Of a DNA stretch of 39,846 nucleotides, positions 1-8,270 are shown piece by piece. Source of the stretch: Bacteroidota bacterium (GTDB lineage: Bacteria > Bacteroidota > Bacteroidia > AKYH767-A > 2013-40CM-41-45). The notes under the pieces were generated by a model. That model was not told the origin of the DNA, searched no databases, and saw nothing but the letters and a program-made list of their open reading frames with translations. Where the stretch lies: contig JAPLDB010000071.1 of assembly GCA_026391975.1 (NCBI GenBank), forward strand, positions 1 to 39,846. The letters run 5' to 3'. Made by a program: the position numbers and the translations under genes. Numbering within the stretch: the stretch's first letter is position 1; each line of letters starts with the position of its first letter.

Positions 1-107
1 TATTACTCCTTCTTTAATCATAAAGAACCTCTCCGGGGTTTTCCTCATCTAGCGTCGTGGTATTTTGAGTAGGTTTGCCTTATCTCATAAAAGCATTATT
101 GCATTTT

Positions 108-926
108 ATGAATTGTAAAATGCTCAGGTGCTTGTGGGTTCTTTTCTGTTTGACCGCTATGTTGAGGTCTGAAGCACAGATAGCAGATTCTTCCGGTCTC
201 GATTCAATAAAACCCGGGCCGCAACGCAATGTAAATACATCTTTCAATTTATCTTTCAATGAATTGATTCCTACAGCTGATCTTGCAAAGCTGAAGGGTT
301 CCTTCAGCTATAGTGTAGTTCCAGCTTTTACATTCCTGCTAAACAAAATCCATTTGGGATTTGTGATCAACCTGCAATTTGATGTTTTGAAATTTGATGA
401 AAAATCATTCTCAGGATACTTCCACAACAAATTTGACGACCTGGACGGGTTCACTGATTCTCTCAGTAAAAACGAATCAATTGAAACAGTCGGAATATAT
501 GGGGGACTCTATTATGAATATTTACTGCCAAAACAATTTAGTTTGAAGTTGTTTGCGACATGCGGCACTTCAGATGCCGGAGATAATTTGGGCGGAAAAT
601 TATTTACCTACAGTGGTAAAAGAGAATCTGTCACACGGTATTTTTCAAATGAAGATGATGACCGTGTTACTTATATACTTTGTCCGGAATTCAGCAGTTT
701 TAATATGAACCTGTCGCTTGAGTTTGTGAAAACTTTTGGCAGGAGGTTTTTCCTGGGATTACGTTTTGCATATTATAATGCACACAATAATATTGAAATT
801 AAGGAAAGTCGATTTAGCGACTCCTCGCATTTGACAACTGAAAAAACGTACCATGACAGGATGAATCTTTCTTTTTTTCATGGTGGTGTATGCTTTGGTG
901 TTTTAATGGAAAAATGGAAACCATGA
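108..926 (+). CDS. Putative outer-membrane beta-barrel protein, unknown function
   Basis: I do not recognise a named family. The frame is open from a TTG at 75, but the first ATG is at 108 and begins a good signal peptide (hydrophobic core LWVLFCLTAML, likely cut after SEAQ), so I start there. An alternative ATG lies at 120. The mature protein is rich in alternating aromatic and polar residues with glycine-rich turns (GIYGGLYYEYLL, FLGLRFAYYN) and ends in GGVCFGVLMEKW, a pattern typical of outer-membrane barrels with 8-12 strands. It stands alone on the plus strand and is convergent with the ATPase gene downstream. Barrel topology is an inference from composition; no catalytic motif is visible. 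Confidence 0.6.
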   Translation: MNCKMLRCLWVLFCLTAMLRSEAQIADSSGLDSIKPGPQRNVNTSFNLSFNELIPTADLAKLKGSFSYSVVPAFTFLLNKIHLGFVINLQFDVLKFDEKSFSGYFHNKFDDLDGFTDSLSKNESIETVGIYGGLYYEYLLPKQFSLKLFATCGTSDAGDNLGGKLFTYSGKRESVTRYFSNEDDDRVTYILCPEFSSFNMNLSLEFVKTFGRRFFLGLRFAYYNAHNNIEIKESRFSDSSHLTTEKTYHDRMNLSFFHGGVCFGVLMEKWKP

Positions 927-1065
927 AGGCATAGAAATCGCTCTCCGAGGTCCGCAATAAATAATTCAGTATTTCATTTTAGGGGACTGCTTCGTTCCTC
1001 GCAGTGACTACTCCAAAAAGGGAGGCTTCGCAATGACAAAACTATTTGGGTGGGCCCCAAACAAA

Positions 1066-1090
1066 AAAGGAAGAATCGCTTCTTCCCTTT
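1066..1090 (-). terminator. Rho-independent terminator of the DUF4175/ATPase operon
   Basis: A perfect 7-bp stem (GGAAGAA at 1069-1075, TTCTTCC at 1080-1086) with a TCGC loop lies 24 nt past the stop codon of the ATPase gene. Read on the minus strand it is followed by a run of T residues, as in an intrinsic terminator. Confidence 0.7.
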
Positions 1091-1113
1091 CAGTAATTTA
1101 ATATTTTAGTTTC

Positions 1114-1533
1114 TCAATTAACCAGCTTGAAGTTGAGCTCCACTACCCTTCCATTGTCTGAAAAGATCAACTGGTCGGTAAGGTGTTTCATCAGGAAAAT
1201 ACCGCGGCCGCATTCCTTCTCGATGTTTTCGGGAGCGGTTGGATCGGGCAGGTTATAAAAATCAAAACCGGGGCCCTGGTCGGTGATGGTAAAGCTGAGG
1301 TGGTGATTGCTGAGGGCGTACTTAACGTGTACTTTTTTTGAAGCATCGCCTCCATTGCCGTGGTAGATGGCATTGGTAACGGCTTCGGTTATGGCCACGA
1401 GCATGTTTCCGAAAGTATCTTCGCTGATGTTGTACTTGGTACGAACTTCATCGATCATGCGTTCAACTGCGCCGAGAGAATCGGGCTGCGAGTTAAGTTC
1501 TAATGTTTGGGTGTCTCCTTCTACGTACATCAT
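1114..1533 (-). CDS. RsbW-like ATP-binding protein (anti-sigma factor kinase family)
   Basis: This 139-residue protein is a single GHKL/HATPase domain of the RsbW/SpoIIAB type, the family of serine kinases that bind anti-sigma-factor antagonists. Visible motifs are the N-box around E50-N54 (EAVTNAIYHGN), the G1 box D85-QGPGFD and the G2 box GRGIFLMK at 109-116. There is no sensor or dimerisation domain, as expected for this family. The start overlaps the stop of the upstream DUF4175 gene by 4 nt (ATGA), so the two are translationally coupled. No sigma factor or STAS-domain partner lies in the window, so its target is unknown. It could equally be a stand-alone ATPase regulating the membrane partner. 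Confidence 0.85.
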   Translation of the reverse strand: MMYVEGDTQTLELNSQPDSLGAVERMIDEVRTKYNISEDTFGNMLVAITEAVTNAIYHGNGGDASKKVHVKYALSNHHLSFTITDQGPGFDFYNLPDPTAPENIEKECGRGIFLMKHLTDQLIFSDNGRVVELNFKLVN

Positions 1534-4500
1534 TGATTCTCGATAGCTTGAAAATAATCGTTGACTTTTTGTTTGTAGTAGCTGTTTAATTCAGGTGGAA
1601 CAGTGCGAAGCAATTCCATCTCCTTCAGCTTTAATTTCTTATACTCTTCAAATGCAGGAGGGTTACGCTTCTGGTAATTTTTTGCTTCCTCACTTTTCCG
1701 CTGCTCATCCTGGTCGCGTTCCCGCTCTGCGCGCTCGCTTTCGAGGAGTCGGGTCAAGATTTCCTGCTGGCGGTTGAGGGTTTGTTCCGTGATGTTCCTG
1801 TTTACGATATCGCTTTCCGTTTCCTCCATCTGTTTCTGGATTTCCTGGAGGTTACCAAGTGAATTGCGCCCGTCTTTGTTCTCCTCCATGTTCAGCTTTT
1901 GCAACTGTTCGCGGATAAACTGCTGCTGTGCAGCCATTTTTGATAGTTGTTCACTCATGCCCATACCTTCTCCCGGCTTGCCCCGCTTACCCGGTGTATT
2001 GCCGCCCTTTTGCATGGCTTCCTTGGCTTTCTTCATGTTTTTGTTCAGCTCCTCCTGGGCCTTTTTCATCTCTGAAAGCGATGGTTTTTTTCCCATGCCA
2101 CCCGGCTTTTTGCAACTGCCGCTTCCGGGTTTGCTTTGTTGTGCCTGCTGCTGCATCTGTTCCAGCGCTTCGCTCAGCATAAGGGTCAGGTTGTTGATGC
2201 TGGTCATGGCAAATTGCTGACGGCTGCGTGATTGAGGAACCATCCTGTCTTCAAGATTGTCAAGCGCTTCATCCATATTCATGTTGATGGCGCTGATCTC
2301 CTGATTTACTTTACTTGCAATGGCAGCTACGCGTTTGCTAAGGGCAAAAAGCGAATCCTCGATCATTTTTGCATCGTCTTTCAGCTTGCGTTGCTGCTGA
2401 GAAGCTTTCAGGTACTGCGGATTGTTTACGTCCATTGTTTTCAGCTCTTCCATCAGCTTTTCCTGATCAAAGGAAAGATGTAGCAGATTTTCAAGGAGTG
2501 CGCGCAATGCATCCATGTCTTCTTCCTGCTGTTCGGCTTCCATGGCAGACTGCATCTGTTCCATCTTTTTAGCCATGTCATCCATCTTCTGTGCAGCGCT
2601 CTTCTGGCTCTTGGAAGCTTTGCCTTTCTTGTCGCCTGCAAGCTGCTCCGAACTTTCTTTCTGATCCTGTGAAATGCTCTCCTCCTGCTGGTCTGTCTTC
2701 TCCATGTTGTTCTTCTCCTCCAGTGCATCGTTCTTCTTTTGCAGTTCGTCCATGTCTTTTTTAAACTCATCGAACTGCTTGTTCATGTCGTCCTGCTTGT
2801 CTTTCAGGTCCTTGCTGTCGGAATTTTTATCCTCTGATTTTTTAGAGAGGTCGTCCTGCTTCTGGGCAAGGTCCTTCAGTTTGTCGATGTTGTCCTGCAA
2901 CTTCTGCTGAAACTCCAGTTGCTTGAATAATTCCAGCGCCCGTTCCATTTCCTTCTCCATGTCTTTGTTGTCGAGCTTCATCTGCTTTAGCTGGTCCTGC
3001 ACATCTTCCTTGTTGGCCTGCTCCATCATTTTTTGCAACTCCTCAAGCAGTTTTTTCATCTCAGGCGTCATCATCTTTTCAAGTAAGTCCTGAAGCTGTT
3101 TTTGCTTTTCAAGCAACTTCGGATCAACCGGCTTGTATTCGCTTTTCTCTTCGTTGTTCTGCTTGTTGTTCTTTTTCAGGTCTTCCAGTTTTCGTTGCAG
3201 GTCCTGTTGTTTATTAAGGAGCTCATTTGCCTTCTTCTTGTCATCCCAGGCCAGTTCCTTTTTATCCATGAGCTTGTTGTTGAAATCGGTCAGCTCTTTT
3301 TGAAGCTGTTTTGCTTCGGCAATGCTTTCCTTCAGGTCGCTCTTGAGATTGTCATTTTTCTTATCGGCGTTCTCTGCTATCTCTTTTAATGTTGGCGCTT
3401 TGAAGATCTGTGACTGAGAACGGGTCGACTTCGGACCATTAATGCCATCATTGTCTGTCACTTCAAAATAGTACTCGATCTCATCCCCCGCCTGAACATT
3501 GATATCGGTAACATCCCAGTAATGAAAGAACTGATCAGTGGTTGAATTCCGGTTTACGCTGAGTTGTTCGTTAAATTGCTTTCCCTTTTTTGATTGTGTA
3601 CTATCGCCGGATTTCAGGAAATGATAATTGAAAGATAATTTTGTAAAACCATAATCATCTTTTACCAGTCCCTTGAAGTAGATACGTTTCGTGGAAAAAG
3701 AATCCTGTTGCTGCTCCAGGCTGATGCTTGGATAGAGATCAGGGATCACAGAGATTGCATATTGAACCACTGCGCTCTGCACCAAATGATTTGCAGCCAT
3801 TACGGTATAAGAGTCGTTTTTGATAAACCGTTTTGATAATGTAAAGGCATTCTCCCCGGATTCCTTCGGCGCAATCACTGTGTCTTCAAAAGATAACCTG
3901 ATTGACTCTGTATTACGCGTATTAAATTTCCATGTCGCTTTAGTTCCTGCCGGGATGAGGAGATCGCCTGTATTAAGTAATTTTTCATTCGGCTTTTTGA
4001 GGTAGGCAGGATAATCAAGTGCGATCTCGAAATTCATGAGCTCAGGATTAGGCAATGCCTCCAGCGAAAACTCATTTGAATAAAAACCGTCTGCAAAAAA
4101 TTTGAAATCAGTACTTTTCTGAATGTTCTTAAACGTGTAATGAAAGGTTGTCAGGTTTTCCTTTTCCAGCTTGTACTGGTTGCCGTCGATCTCAATGAAT
4201 GCTTCCAGCGGGACTTCCTGTCCTTTGATTTTCACATCTAAAGTGAAATCCTGCTGCTGTAATGTCATCAGACTTTTATTTTGCAGTTCAAACAGAAAAG
4301 GCGCCGGTTTGGTAAAATAGGTTGTGTGATCGATGAGCCGCCGTGTACTGTCTTTAATAAGGCTTGGCGCTGTAAAAAGCACAACCACAAGGATCAGCAA
4401 AGGTATTGCCGCATAGCGCAAATATTTTTTATTCTCCGAGAAGTTTACCGCTGATACAAATGGAACCGGTTTTAATTCAGCAGCCTTCTGGTTGATTGAT

Positions 4501-4901
4501 GCAAGAAGAAGTTCGGAGTTTGTTGAGCTTGGTCCGGAGTCAACAGCCAGCTGTTCTTTAAGTTGAAGTACGTTTAACAACTTATCCTTCACTTCTGAAA
4601 AATGCTCCCCAACGATCCGTGCCGCCTGTTCATGTGAAATAATTTTTCCGATACGGTAGAGATGAAAAAGGGGGATTGCAACAAACCTCCAGATGATAAA
4701 TAGAATACCTGCAACAAATGAATAGAACAATACTGTGCGCATGGTTGTGTTAAAATGCCCTGCAGACTCAAGCATTGTAACGATCAGGTAGAAAGCCAGC
4801 CCAAGTGTAAACGCATAGATCCCTCCGCGAATCAGCTGATTCTTGTAGTACTTGCGGATGAAAGCGTCAAGCTTTGATATTAAGATCTGGTAGTTATCCA
4901 T
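1530..4901 (-). CDS. DUF4175-type membrane protein with long coiled coil
   Basis: A 1123-residue protein resembling the DUF4175 proteins of Bacteroidota. Two transmembrane helices lie at about residues 25-47 and 58-80 and a third at about 160-180. They are followed by beta-rich Ig-like segments to about residue 500, then an extremely Lys/Glu/Gln-rich region from about 505 to 770 with heptad-like spacing (coiled coil). A Met/Gln/Lys-rich second helical part containing a Gly/Lys/Pro-rich low-complexity patch near 945-1000 follows, and the C-terminus is charged. The protein is probably anchored in the inner membrane. The biochemical function of the family is unknown to me. It is the first gene of a two-gene operon with the RsbW-like ATPase. 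Confidence 0.8.
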   Translation of the reverse strand: MDNYQILISKLDAFIRKYYKNQLIRGGIYAFTLGLAFYLIVTMLESAGHFNTTMRTVLFYSFVAGILFIIWRFVAIPLFHLYRIGKIISHEQAARIVGEHFSEVKDKLLNVLQLKEQLAVDSGPSSTNSELLLASINQKAAELKPVPFVSAVNFSENKKYLRYAAIPLLILVVVLFTAPSLIKDSTRRLIDHTTYFTKPAPFLFELQNKSLMTLQQQDFTLDVKIKGQEVPLEAFIEIDGNQYKLEKENLTTFHYTFKNIQKSTDFKFFADGFYSNEFSLEALPNPELMNFEIALDYPAYLKKPNEKLLNTGDLLIPAGTKATWKFNTRNTESIRLSFEDTVIAPKESGENAFTLSKRFIKNDSYTVMAANHLVQSAVVQYAISVIPDLYPSISLEQQQDSFSTKRIYFKGLVKDDYGFTKLSFNYHFLKSGDSTQSKKGKQFNEQLSVNRNSTTDQFFHYWDVTDINVQAGDEIEYYFEVTDNDGINGPKSTRSQSQIFKAPTLKEIAENADKKNDNLKSDLKESIAEAKQLQKELTDFNNKLMDKKELAWDDKKKANELLNKQQDLQRKLEDLKKNNKQNNEEKSEYKPVDPKLLEKQKQLQDLLEKMMTPEMKKLLEELQKMMEQANKEDVQDQLKQMKLDNKDMEKEMERALELFKQLEFQQKLQDNIDKLKDLAQKQDDLSKKSEDKNSDSKDLKDKQDDMNKQFDEFKKDMDELQKKNDALEEKNNMEKTDQQEESISQDQKESSEQLAGDKKGKASKSQKSAAQKMDDMAKKMEQMQSAMEAEQQEEDMDALRALLENLLHLSFDQEKLMEELKTMDVNNPQYLKASQQQRKLKDDAKMIEDSLFALSKRVAAIASKVNQEISAINMNMDEALDNLEDRMVPQSRSRQQFAMTSINNLTLMLSEALEQMQQQAQQSKPGSGSCKKPGGMGKKPSLSEMKKAQEELNKNMKKAKEAMQKGGNTPGKRGKPGEGMGMSEQLSKMAAQQQFIREQLQKLNMEENKDGRNSLGNLQEIQKQMEETESDIVNRNITEQTLNRQQEILTRLLESERAERERDQDEQRKSEEAKNYQKRNPPAFEEYKKLKLKEMELLRTVPPELNSYYKQKVNDYFQAIENQ

Positions 4902-4938
4902 CTACTTTGTTATCCCATCGAATTACGAATCAAATACA

Positions 4939-5137
4939 TACGAAGATACTAATTACGAAACCGGTATCCCATTTTACAATTCCATCAACTTTTTTCTGCT
5001 TTGCGTATTTGCGCCTTTGCGTGAAACCCTATTTACTAAATACTGATATTTACGAATATACTAATTACGAAACCGGTATCCGACTTTACAATTCCATCAA
5101 TTTTTTCCTGCTTTGCGGGCTCTGCGCCTTTGCGTGA
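4939..5137. repeat. Tandem pair of about 85-nt repeats in the gap 4902-5337
   Basis: Copy 1 is 4941-5024 and copy 2 is 5053-5137, 112 nt apart. They differ by about five substitutions and one divergent block of 5-6 nt. Each begins with the motif TACGAAnATACTAATTAC, which also occurs at 17785, and ends with GCGCCTTTGCGTGA, a phrase seen in many Bacteroidota intergenic regions. The rest of the 436-nt gap holds only a candidate promoter for the minus-strand operon. The open frames crossing the repeats are not genes. Confidence 0.85.
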
Positions 5138-5156
5138 TAAGGCTTTAGGCGGACCA

Positions 5157-5164
5157 CAAAGGTA
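5157..5164 (-). promoter_or_regulatory. Candidate -7 box for the DUF4175 operon
   Basis: The minus strand reads TACCTTTG, a perfect match to the Bacteroidota -7 consensus TAnnTTTG. No convincing -33 TTTG lies at the right spacing. If used, it gives a leader of about 250 nt that contains both repeat copies. Confidence 0.35.
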
Positions 5165-5337
5165 CTAAACGTACAAGAGGGAAAAGTTGTTTTAAGCGTT
5201 AAATGTTACGAAAGCAGGAACCGGCTTCCATTTGGCGATCAGGATTATTTTTATATACCTTAGTACTCGATTTCGTTCTGGCTGACCTGCTGACTTGTTC
5301 AGCGTTTACTATATACTAACCGTTTAACTTTTTCAAG

Positions 5338-6744
5338 ATGAAATCAAAATTAATCACCTTTCTCCTTTTTATTTTCATGTCCAGCGTGGGCTTACACTCC
5401 GCCAACGCTTGCCGTCAGGGCGGGTTTGACATCAGTTACATCCATCTGAATGGACCCAATTACAGGGTACATTGTAATTTTTACAGAGACTGTTCGGGTA
5501 TCATGCTGAACACCTTGACATTGACTGTAACTTCTGTAAACTGTGGCTACACCAATACTTATACGATGGTCCCTGTTACGCATACCGGTCTTCAATTAAC
5601 CCATGCCTGTTATGGTCATGATATAAATTGCAACGGCGGAAGCGAATTAGGTATGGAGCTTTGGGAGTATGAAGTTGATGTCGTATTAGGCCAATGCCCG
5701 GATTGGAGTCTGAGTGTTTATGATTGTTGCAGGAACTCTGCCATCACTACCCTGCAGAGCCCGGCAACAGGTTTGGTTGTAGAGGCCAGATTGGATAATT
5801 CAATAGACGACAATTCTTCTCCTCAGTTTCAAAATAATCCTTTCTTTATTGGATATCCCAACCAGGATTTTCATTTTAACAATGGCGCTGTTGATCCCGA
5901 TGGAGATTCGCTGGTCTATTTGCTCGTCGCCCCCAGAATGGGTCTGAATACACTGATTAATTATTTTCCCCCTTTATCATCACAGCAACCGTTTGAATCA
6001 CTTCATCCCATCACGCTGGATTCTTCCACTGGTGATTTTTTCATGCATCCTACCATCGCACAGGTCGGCGTTATTGTGTATGAAATACTTGAATACAGAA
6101 ACGGTCAGCTAATCGGCAGTGTTACCAGGGACATTATTCTCTTCATTCTTCCTTATCCAAATAATAGTCCCGGCCTGTCAGGAATTAACGGTGGAATAAT
6201 GCATACAGTGAATGCATTCCCTGGCTATGAACTTTGTTTTGATATTCTTTCCAACGACCTTGATGCAGGTGATTCACTTTTTATCACCTGGAACCAGGGA
6301 ATCCCGCTGGGTTCGTTTACGTCATCCAATTCTTTGCATCCTGCCGGAACATTCTGCTGGACTCCGCAATGGAATGATGCGCGACCACAACCATATATCT
6401 TCACCGCTTCTGTTACTGACAATGGGTGTCCGATCAGCTCAACCGCCATATTTTCATATGCCGTGTATGTGACAACCGATTCAACACTGATCAATTCAAC
6501 AATCAGCCCTTCGGGCGAAGCAAATATGCTGACGATTTCTCCGAACCCATCAAATGGAGTTTTTACAATTTTGAATTCTGAAAAATTTTCGAATGTTAGA
6601 GTTTATAACCCGCTTGGGGTGAGGTTTTCCGAAAAGGTTGTTCACGGCACCATAAACCTGAGCAATCAACCTGCAGGAATTTATTTCGTGGAGGCCGTGA
6701 TGCATGACGGGAAAGCGACGTGGCTGAAAGTGATAAAAGAGTAG
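5338..6744 (+). CDS. Secreted T9SS type A sorting-domain protein
   Basis: A 468-residue exported protein. Residues 1-24 are a clear signal peptide (LITFLLFIFMSSVG, cut near SANA). The N-terminal part of the mature protein is cysteine-rich (CNFYRDCSG, CYGHDINCNGG, VYDCCRN), so it is probably disulfide-bonded. The middle has a cadherin/Ig-like look with NNGAVDPDGDSLVY and NDLDAGDSLFITW, which resemble calcium-binding beta-sandwich loops. The last 75 or so residues are a T9SS type A signal: ISPNPSNGVFTI, then NVRVYNPLG, LSNQPAGIYFVE and a basic end WLKVIKE. It would cross the outer membrane through the T9SS and be attached to or released from the surface. No enzymatic motif is seen. Adhesin or structural surface roles are guesses. 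Confidence 0.85.
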   Translation: MKSKLITFLLFIFMSSVGLHSANACRQGGFDISYIHLNGPNYRVHCNFYRDCSGIMLNTLTLTVTSVNCGYTNTYTMVPVTHTGLQLTHACYGHDINCNGGSELGMELWEYEVDVVLGQCPDWSLSVYDCCRNSAITTLQSPATGLVVEARLDNSIDDNSSPQFQNNPFFIGYPNQDFHFNNGAVDPDGDSLVYLLVAPRMGLNTLINYFPPLSSQQPFESLHPITLDSSTGDFFMHPTIAQVGVIVYEILEYRNGQLIGSVTRDIILFILPYPNNSPGLSGINGGIMHTVNAFPGYELCFDILSNDLDAGDSLFITWNQGIPLGSFTSSNSLHPAGTFCWTPQWNDARPQPYIFTASVTDNGCPISSTAIFSYAVYVTTDSTLINSTISPSGEANMLTISPNPSNGVFTILNSEKFSNVRVYNPLGVRFSEKVVHGTINLSNQPAGIYFVEAVMHDGKATWLKVIKE

Positions 6745-6752
6745 GCTCTATT

Positions 6753-7175
6753 TCACGCTTTCTTTTTTCCGTGGTTCAGCTTCTTCATCATCTCCCAATA
6801 CTCCCTGCCATAACCGACAAAAATTTCCTCTCCTTTTAAAATCTTCCGGGTGGATTTTATGTAGCAGCGTTTGTTCTTTTCAATGTATTCGGCATTGTTG
6901 CGAAGCCCTTCTGCGCGGCTCCAGCCTCTGGCGTCGTTGGCATATCGGCCAAATGTTTTAACGTACGGCTTTGCATTGATCACATGTTTCGAATTGATGT
7001 AATACAAATAGCCATTGGTTCCGTCTTCATGCTTGATTTCATTCCAGGTATATACACGGCCTTTGTATTCGACAATCACCGTTCCTTTTGGTATTTCCTT
7101 TTTGGTAAAAAGCCCTTTCCCTGCATTGGGTAATCCGGATTTTTTTAAATAGAGTTGTTTTTCGAGTAAGGGCAT
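6753..7175 (-). CDS. SET-domain protein, putative lysine methyltransferase
   Basis: A compact 140-residue SET domain, the SAM-dependent protein-lysine methyltransferase fold best known from eukaryotic histone methylases. The SAM-binding NAGKGLF motif is at 17-23, the central GYLYYINSKHVINA at 55-68, the pseudoknot motif GRYANDARGW at 76-85 (in place of the usual RFxNHSC), and GEEIFVGYGREYW at 115-127 with the likely catalytic Tyr122. Pre-SET and post-SET zinc clusters are absent, as in other short bacterial and viral forms. Its target is unknown. The gene ends 8 nt from the convergent T9SS gene. Fold assignment is firm; substrate is open. Confidence 0.85.
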   Translation of the reverse strand: MPLLEKQLYLKKSGLPNAGKGLFTKKEIPKGTVIVEYKGRVYTWNEIKHEDGTNGYLYYINSKHVINAKPYVKTFGRYANDARGWSRAEGLRNNAEYIEKNKRCYIKSTRKILKGEEIFVGYGREYWEMMKKLNHGKKKA

Positions 7176-7260
7176 ATGATAAGTCAGAATTCAAAAGTTA
7201 GAAGTTAAAAGTTAAAAATTTCGGGTTTGAGGTAAGGTTCTTCCGTTTATGATCATTAAT

Positions 7261-7341
7261 CGGCTGCCTGATTCTCAAATTGGCTGCTCAATCTTCAAAC
7301 CTTCAAATCGGCTGCTCCATCTTCATCCCGATCTATCGGGA
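7261..7341 (-). repeat. Heptamer-punctuated repeat and palindrome at the 3' end of the rlmI-like gene
   Basis: On the minus strand AGCAGCC occurs at 7312-7318 and 7282-7288, with a one-base variant (GGCAGCC) at 7262-7268. Between them are short low-complexity phrases (GATTTGAAGGTTTGAAG, AATTTGAGAATC). Immediately upstream on that strand is TCCCGAT-AG-ATCGGGA at 7326-7341. The block supplies the last codons of the methyltransferase gene. The same heptamer recurs at 18988-19070. Confidence 0.7.
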
Positions 7342-8212
7342 CAGTTTTCCTGTACCTCCCAAATACGCCAAGCGGAAGTTTACAACCGGAAGTAGCATTC
7401 AAAAACAACTCACCGGTTTCAAGGTCGGGCGCTCCCTTTAAAAGATTTTCAATGATCAGGGAAGAAAATCCGAGTGAGTAAGTATTGAGAATTAAAAAAT
7501 GTTCTTTCTCGTCGAGCAACTCCATCACCAGCTTCATCATTTCATTGATCATTTCTTCAAGCTTCCATTTCTGGCCTTCCGTGCCGTGTCCGTAAGCCGG
7601 AGGATCGAGTATGATCCCCTGGTATTTTTTTCCGCGCTTCACTTCGCGCTTAACAAAAGTGAGGGCGTCTTCCACGATCCAGCGGATATCTTTAAGACCG
7701 CTCAATTCCATATTCTCCCTTGCCCAGGACACCACCTGCTTGATAGAGTCCAGGTGTGTGATGTCGGCTCCTGCGGCTTTGGCGGCAAGAGAAGCACCAC
7801 CTGTATATGCAAACAGATTCAAAACCTTTGGCGGAGATGTTTTCATCATCGAAACACTTTCAGCAATGTAATTCCAGTTCGATGCCTGTTCAGGAAATAT
7901 ACCTACGTGTTTGAATGAAGTCAATGCTAATCTGAATTTGATAATTCGGTTTTCGGTATTCGATATTTTATATTCGATATTCCACCGGTCCGGCATTTCC
8001 TTCAATTGCTTCCAGTCACCACTGGAACTTGAACCGGCCACAAATTTTACATGGGCCTTTTTTAACCATTCTTTTTCTTCCAGCATTTTATCCCAGACAG
8101 CTTGTGGCTCGGGTCTGATCGTGATGTATTTTCCAAAGCGCTCCAGCTTTTCAAAATTGCCGCAGTCGATCAGTTCATAGTTGGGAAAATTCTTGGGAGA
8201 TAGTAAAAGCAT
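7295..8212 (-). CDS. Class I SAM-dependent rRNA methyltransferase, RlmI-like
   Basis: A Rossmann-fold methyltransferase similar to the catalytic half of RlmI/RlmK-type 23S rRNA methylases. It has an N-terminal beta domain, then the SAM motif I LNLFAYTGGASLAAKAAGA, an acidic ribose-binding residue in THLDSIKQVVSWA, and the catalytic-loop motif LDPPAYGHG. I start at the ATG at 8212 (MLLLSPKNFP), because the ORF extends nine codons further to 8239 without similarity to a domain. The family usually ends soon after the GRYRK motif. Here about a dozen extra residues (VPIDRDEDGAADLKV) are encoded by a palindrome plus intergenic repeat, so the C-terminus looks extended by repeat DNA. The modified base is not predictable. 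Confidence 0.85.
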   Translation of the reverse strand: MLLLSPKNFPNYELIDCGNFEKLERFGKYITIRPEPQAVWDKMLEEKEWLKKAHVKFVAGSSSSGDWKQLKEMPDRWNIEYKISNTENRIIKFRLALTSFKHVGIFPEQASNWNYIAESVSMMKTSPPKVLNLFAYTGGASLAAKAAGADITHLDSIKQVVSWARENMELSGLKDIRWIVEDALTFVKREVKRGKKYQGIILDPPAYGHGTEGQKWKLEEMINEMMKLVMELLDEKEHFLILNTYSLGFSSLIIENLLKGAPDLETGELFLNATSGCKLPLGVFGRYRKTVPIDRDEDGAADLKV

Positions 8213-8270
8213 TGCGCGAAAGTAGGTGTTTGTGTGCAAATTTTTCTGACATAATTACGTTTAAACCGGA

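Noticed and set aside
1-107. End of another gene at the left edge
   Set aside because: No frame with coding character reaches the edge; I see only a weak AACC/GGTT hairpin near 27-41.
1774-2220. 148-codon plus-strand frame opposite the DUF4175 gene
   Set aside because: It is the antisense shadow of the Lys/Glu/Gln-rich coiled coil; composition is Ser/Cys/Phe-rich without any motif.
4874-5137. 87-codon plus-strand frame across the DUF4175 leader
   Set aside because: It is encoded by the duplicated repeat (the peptide repeats too) and overlaps a well-supported gene start on the other strand.
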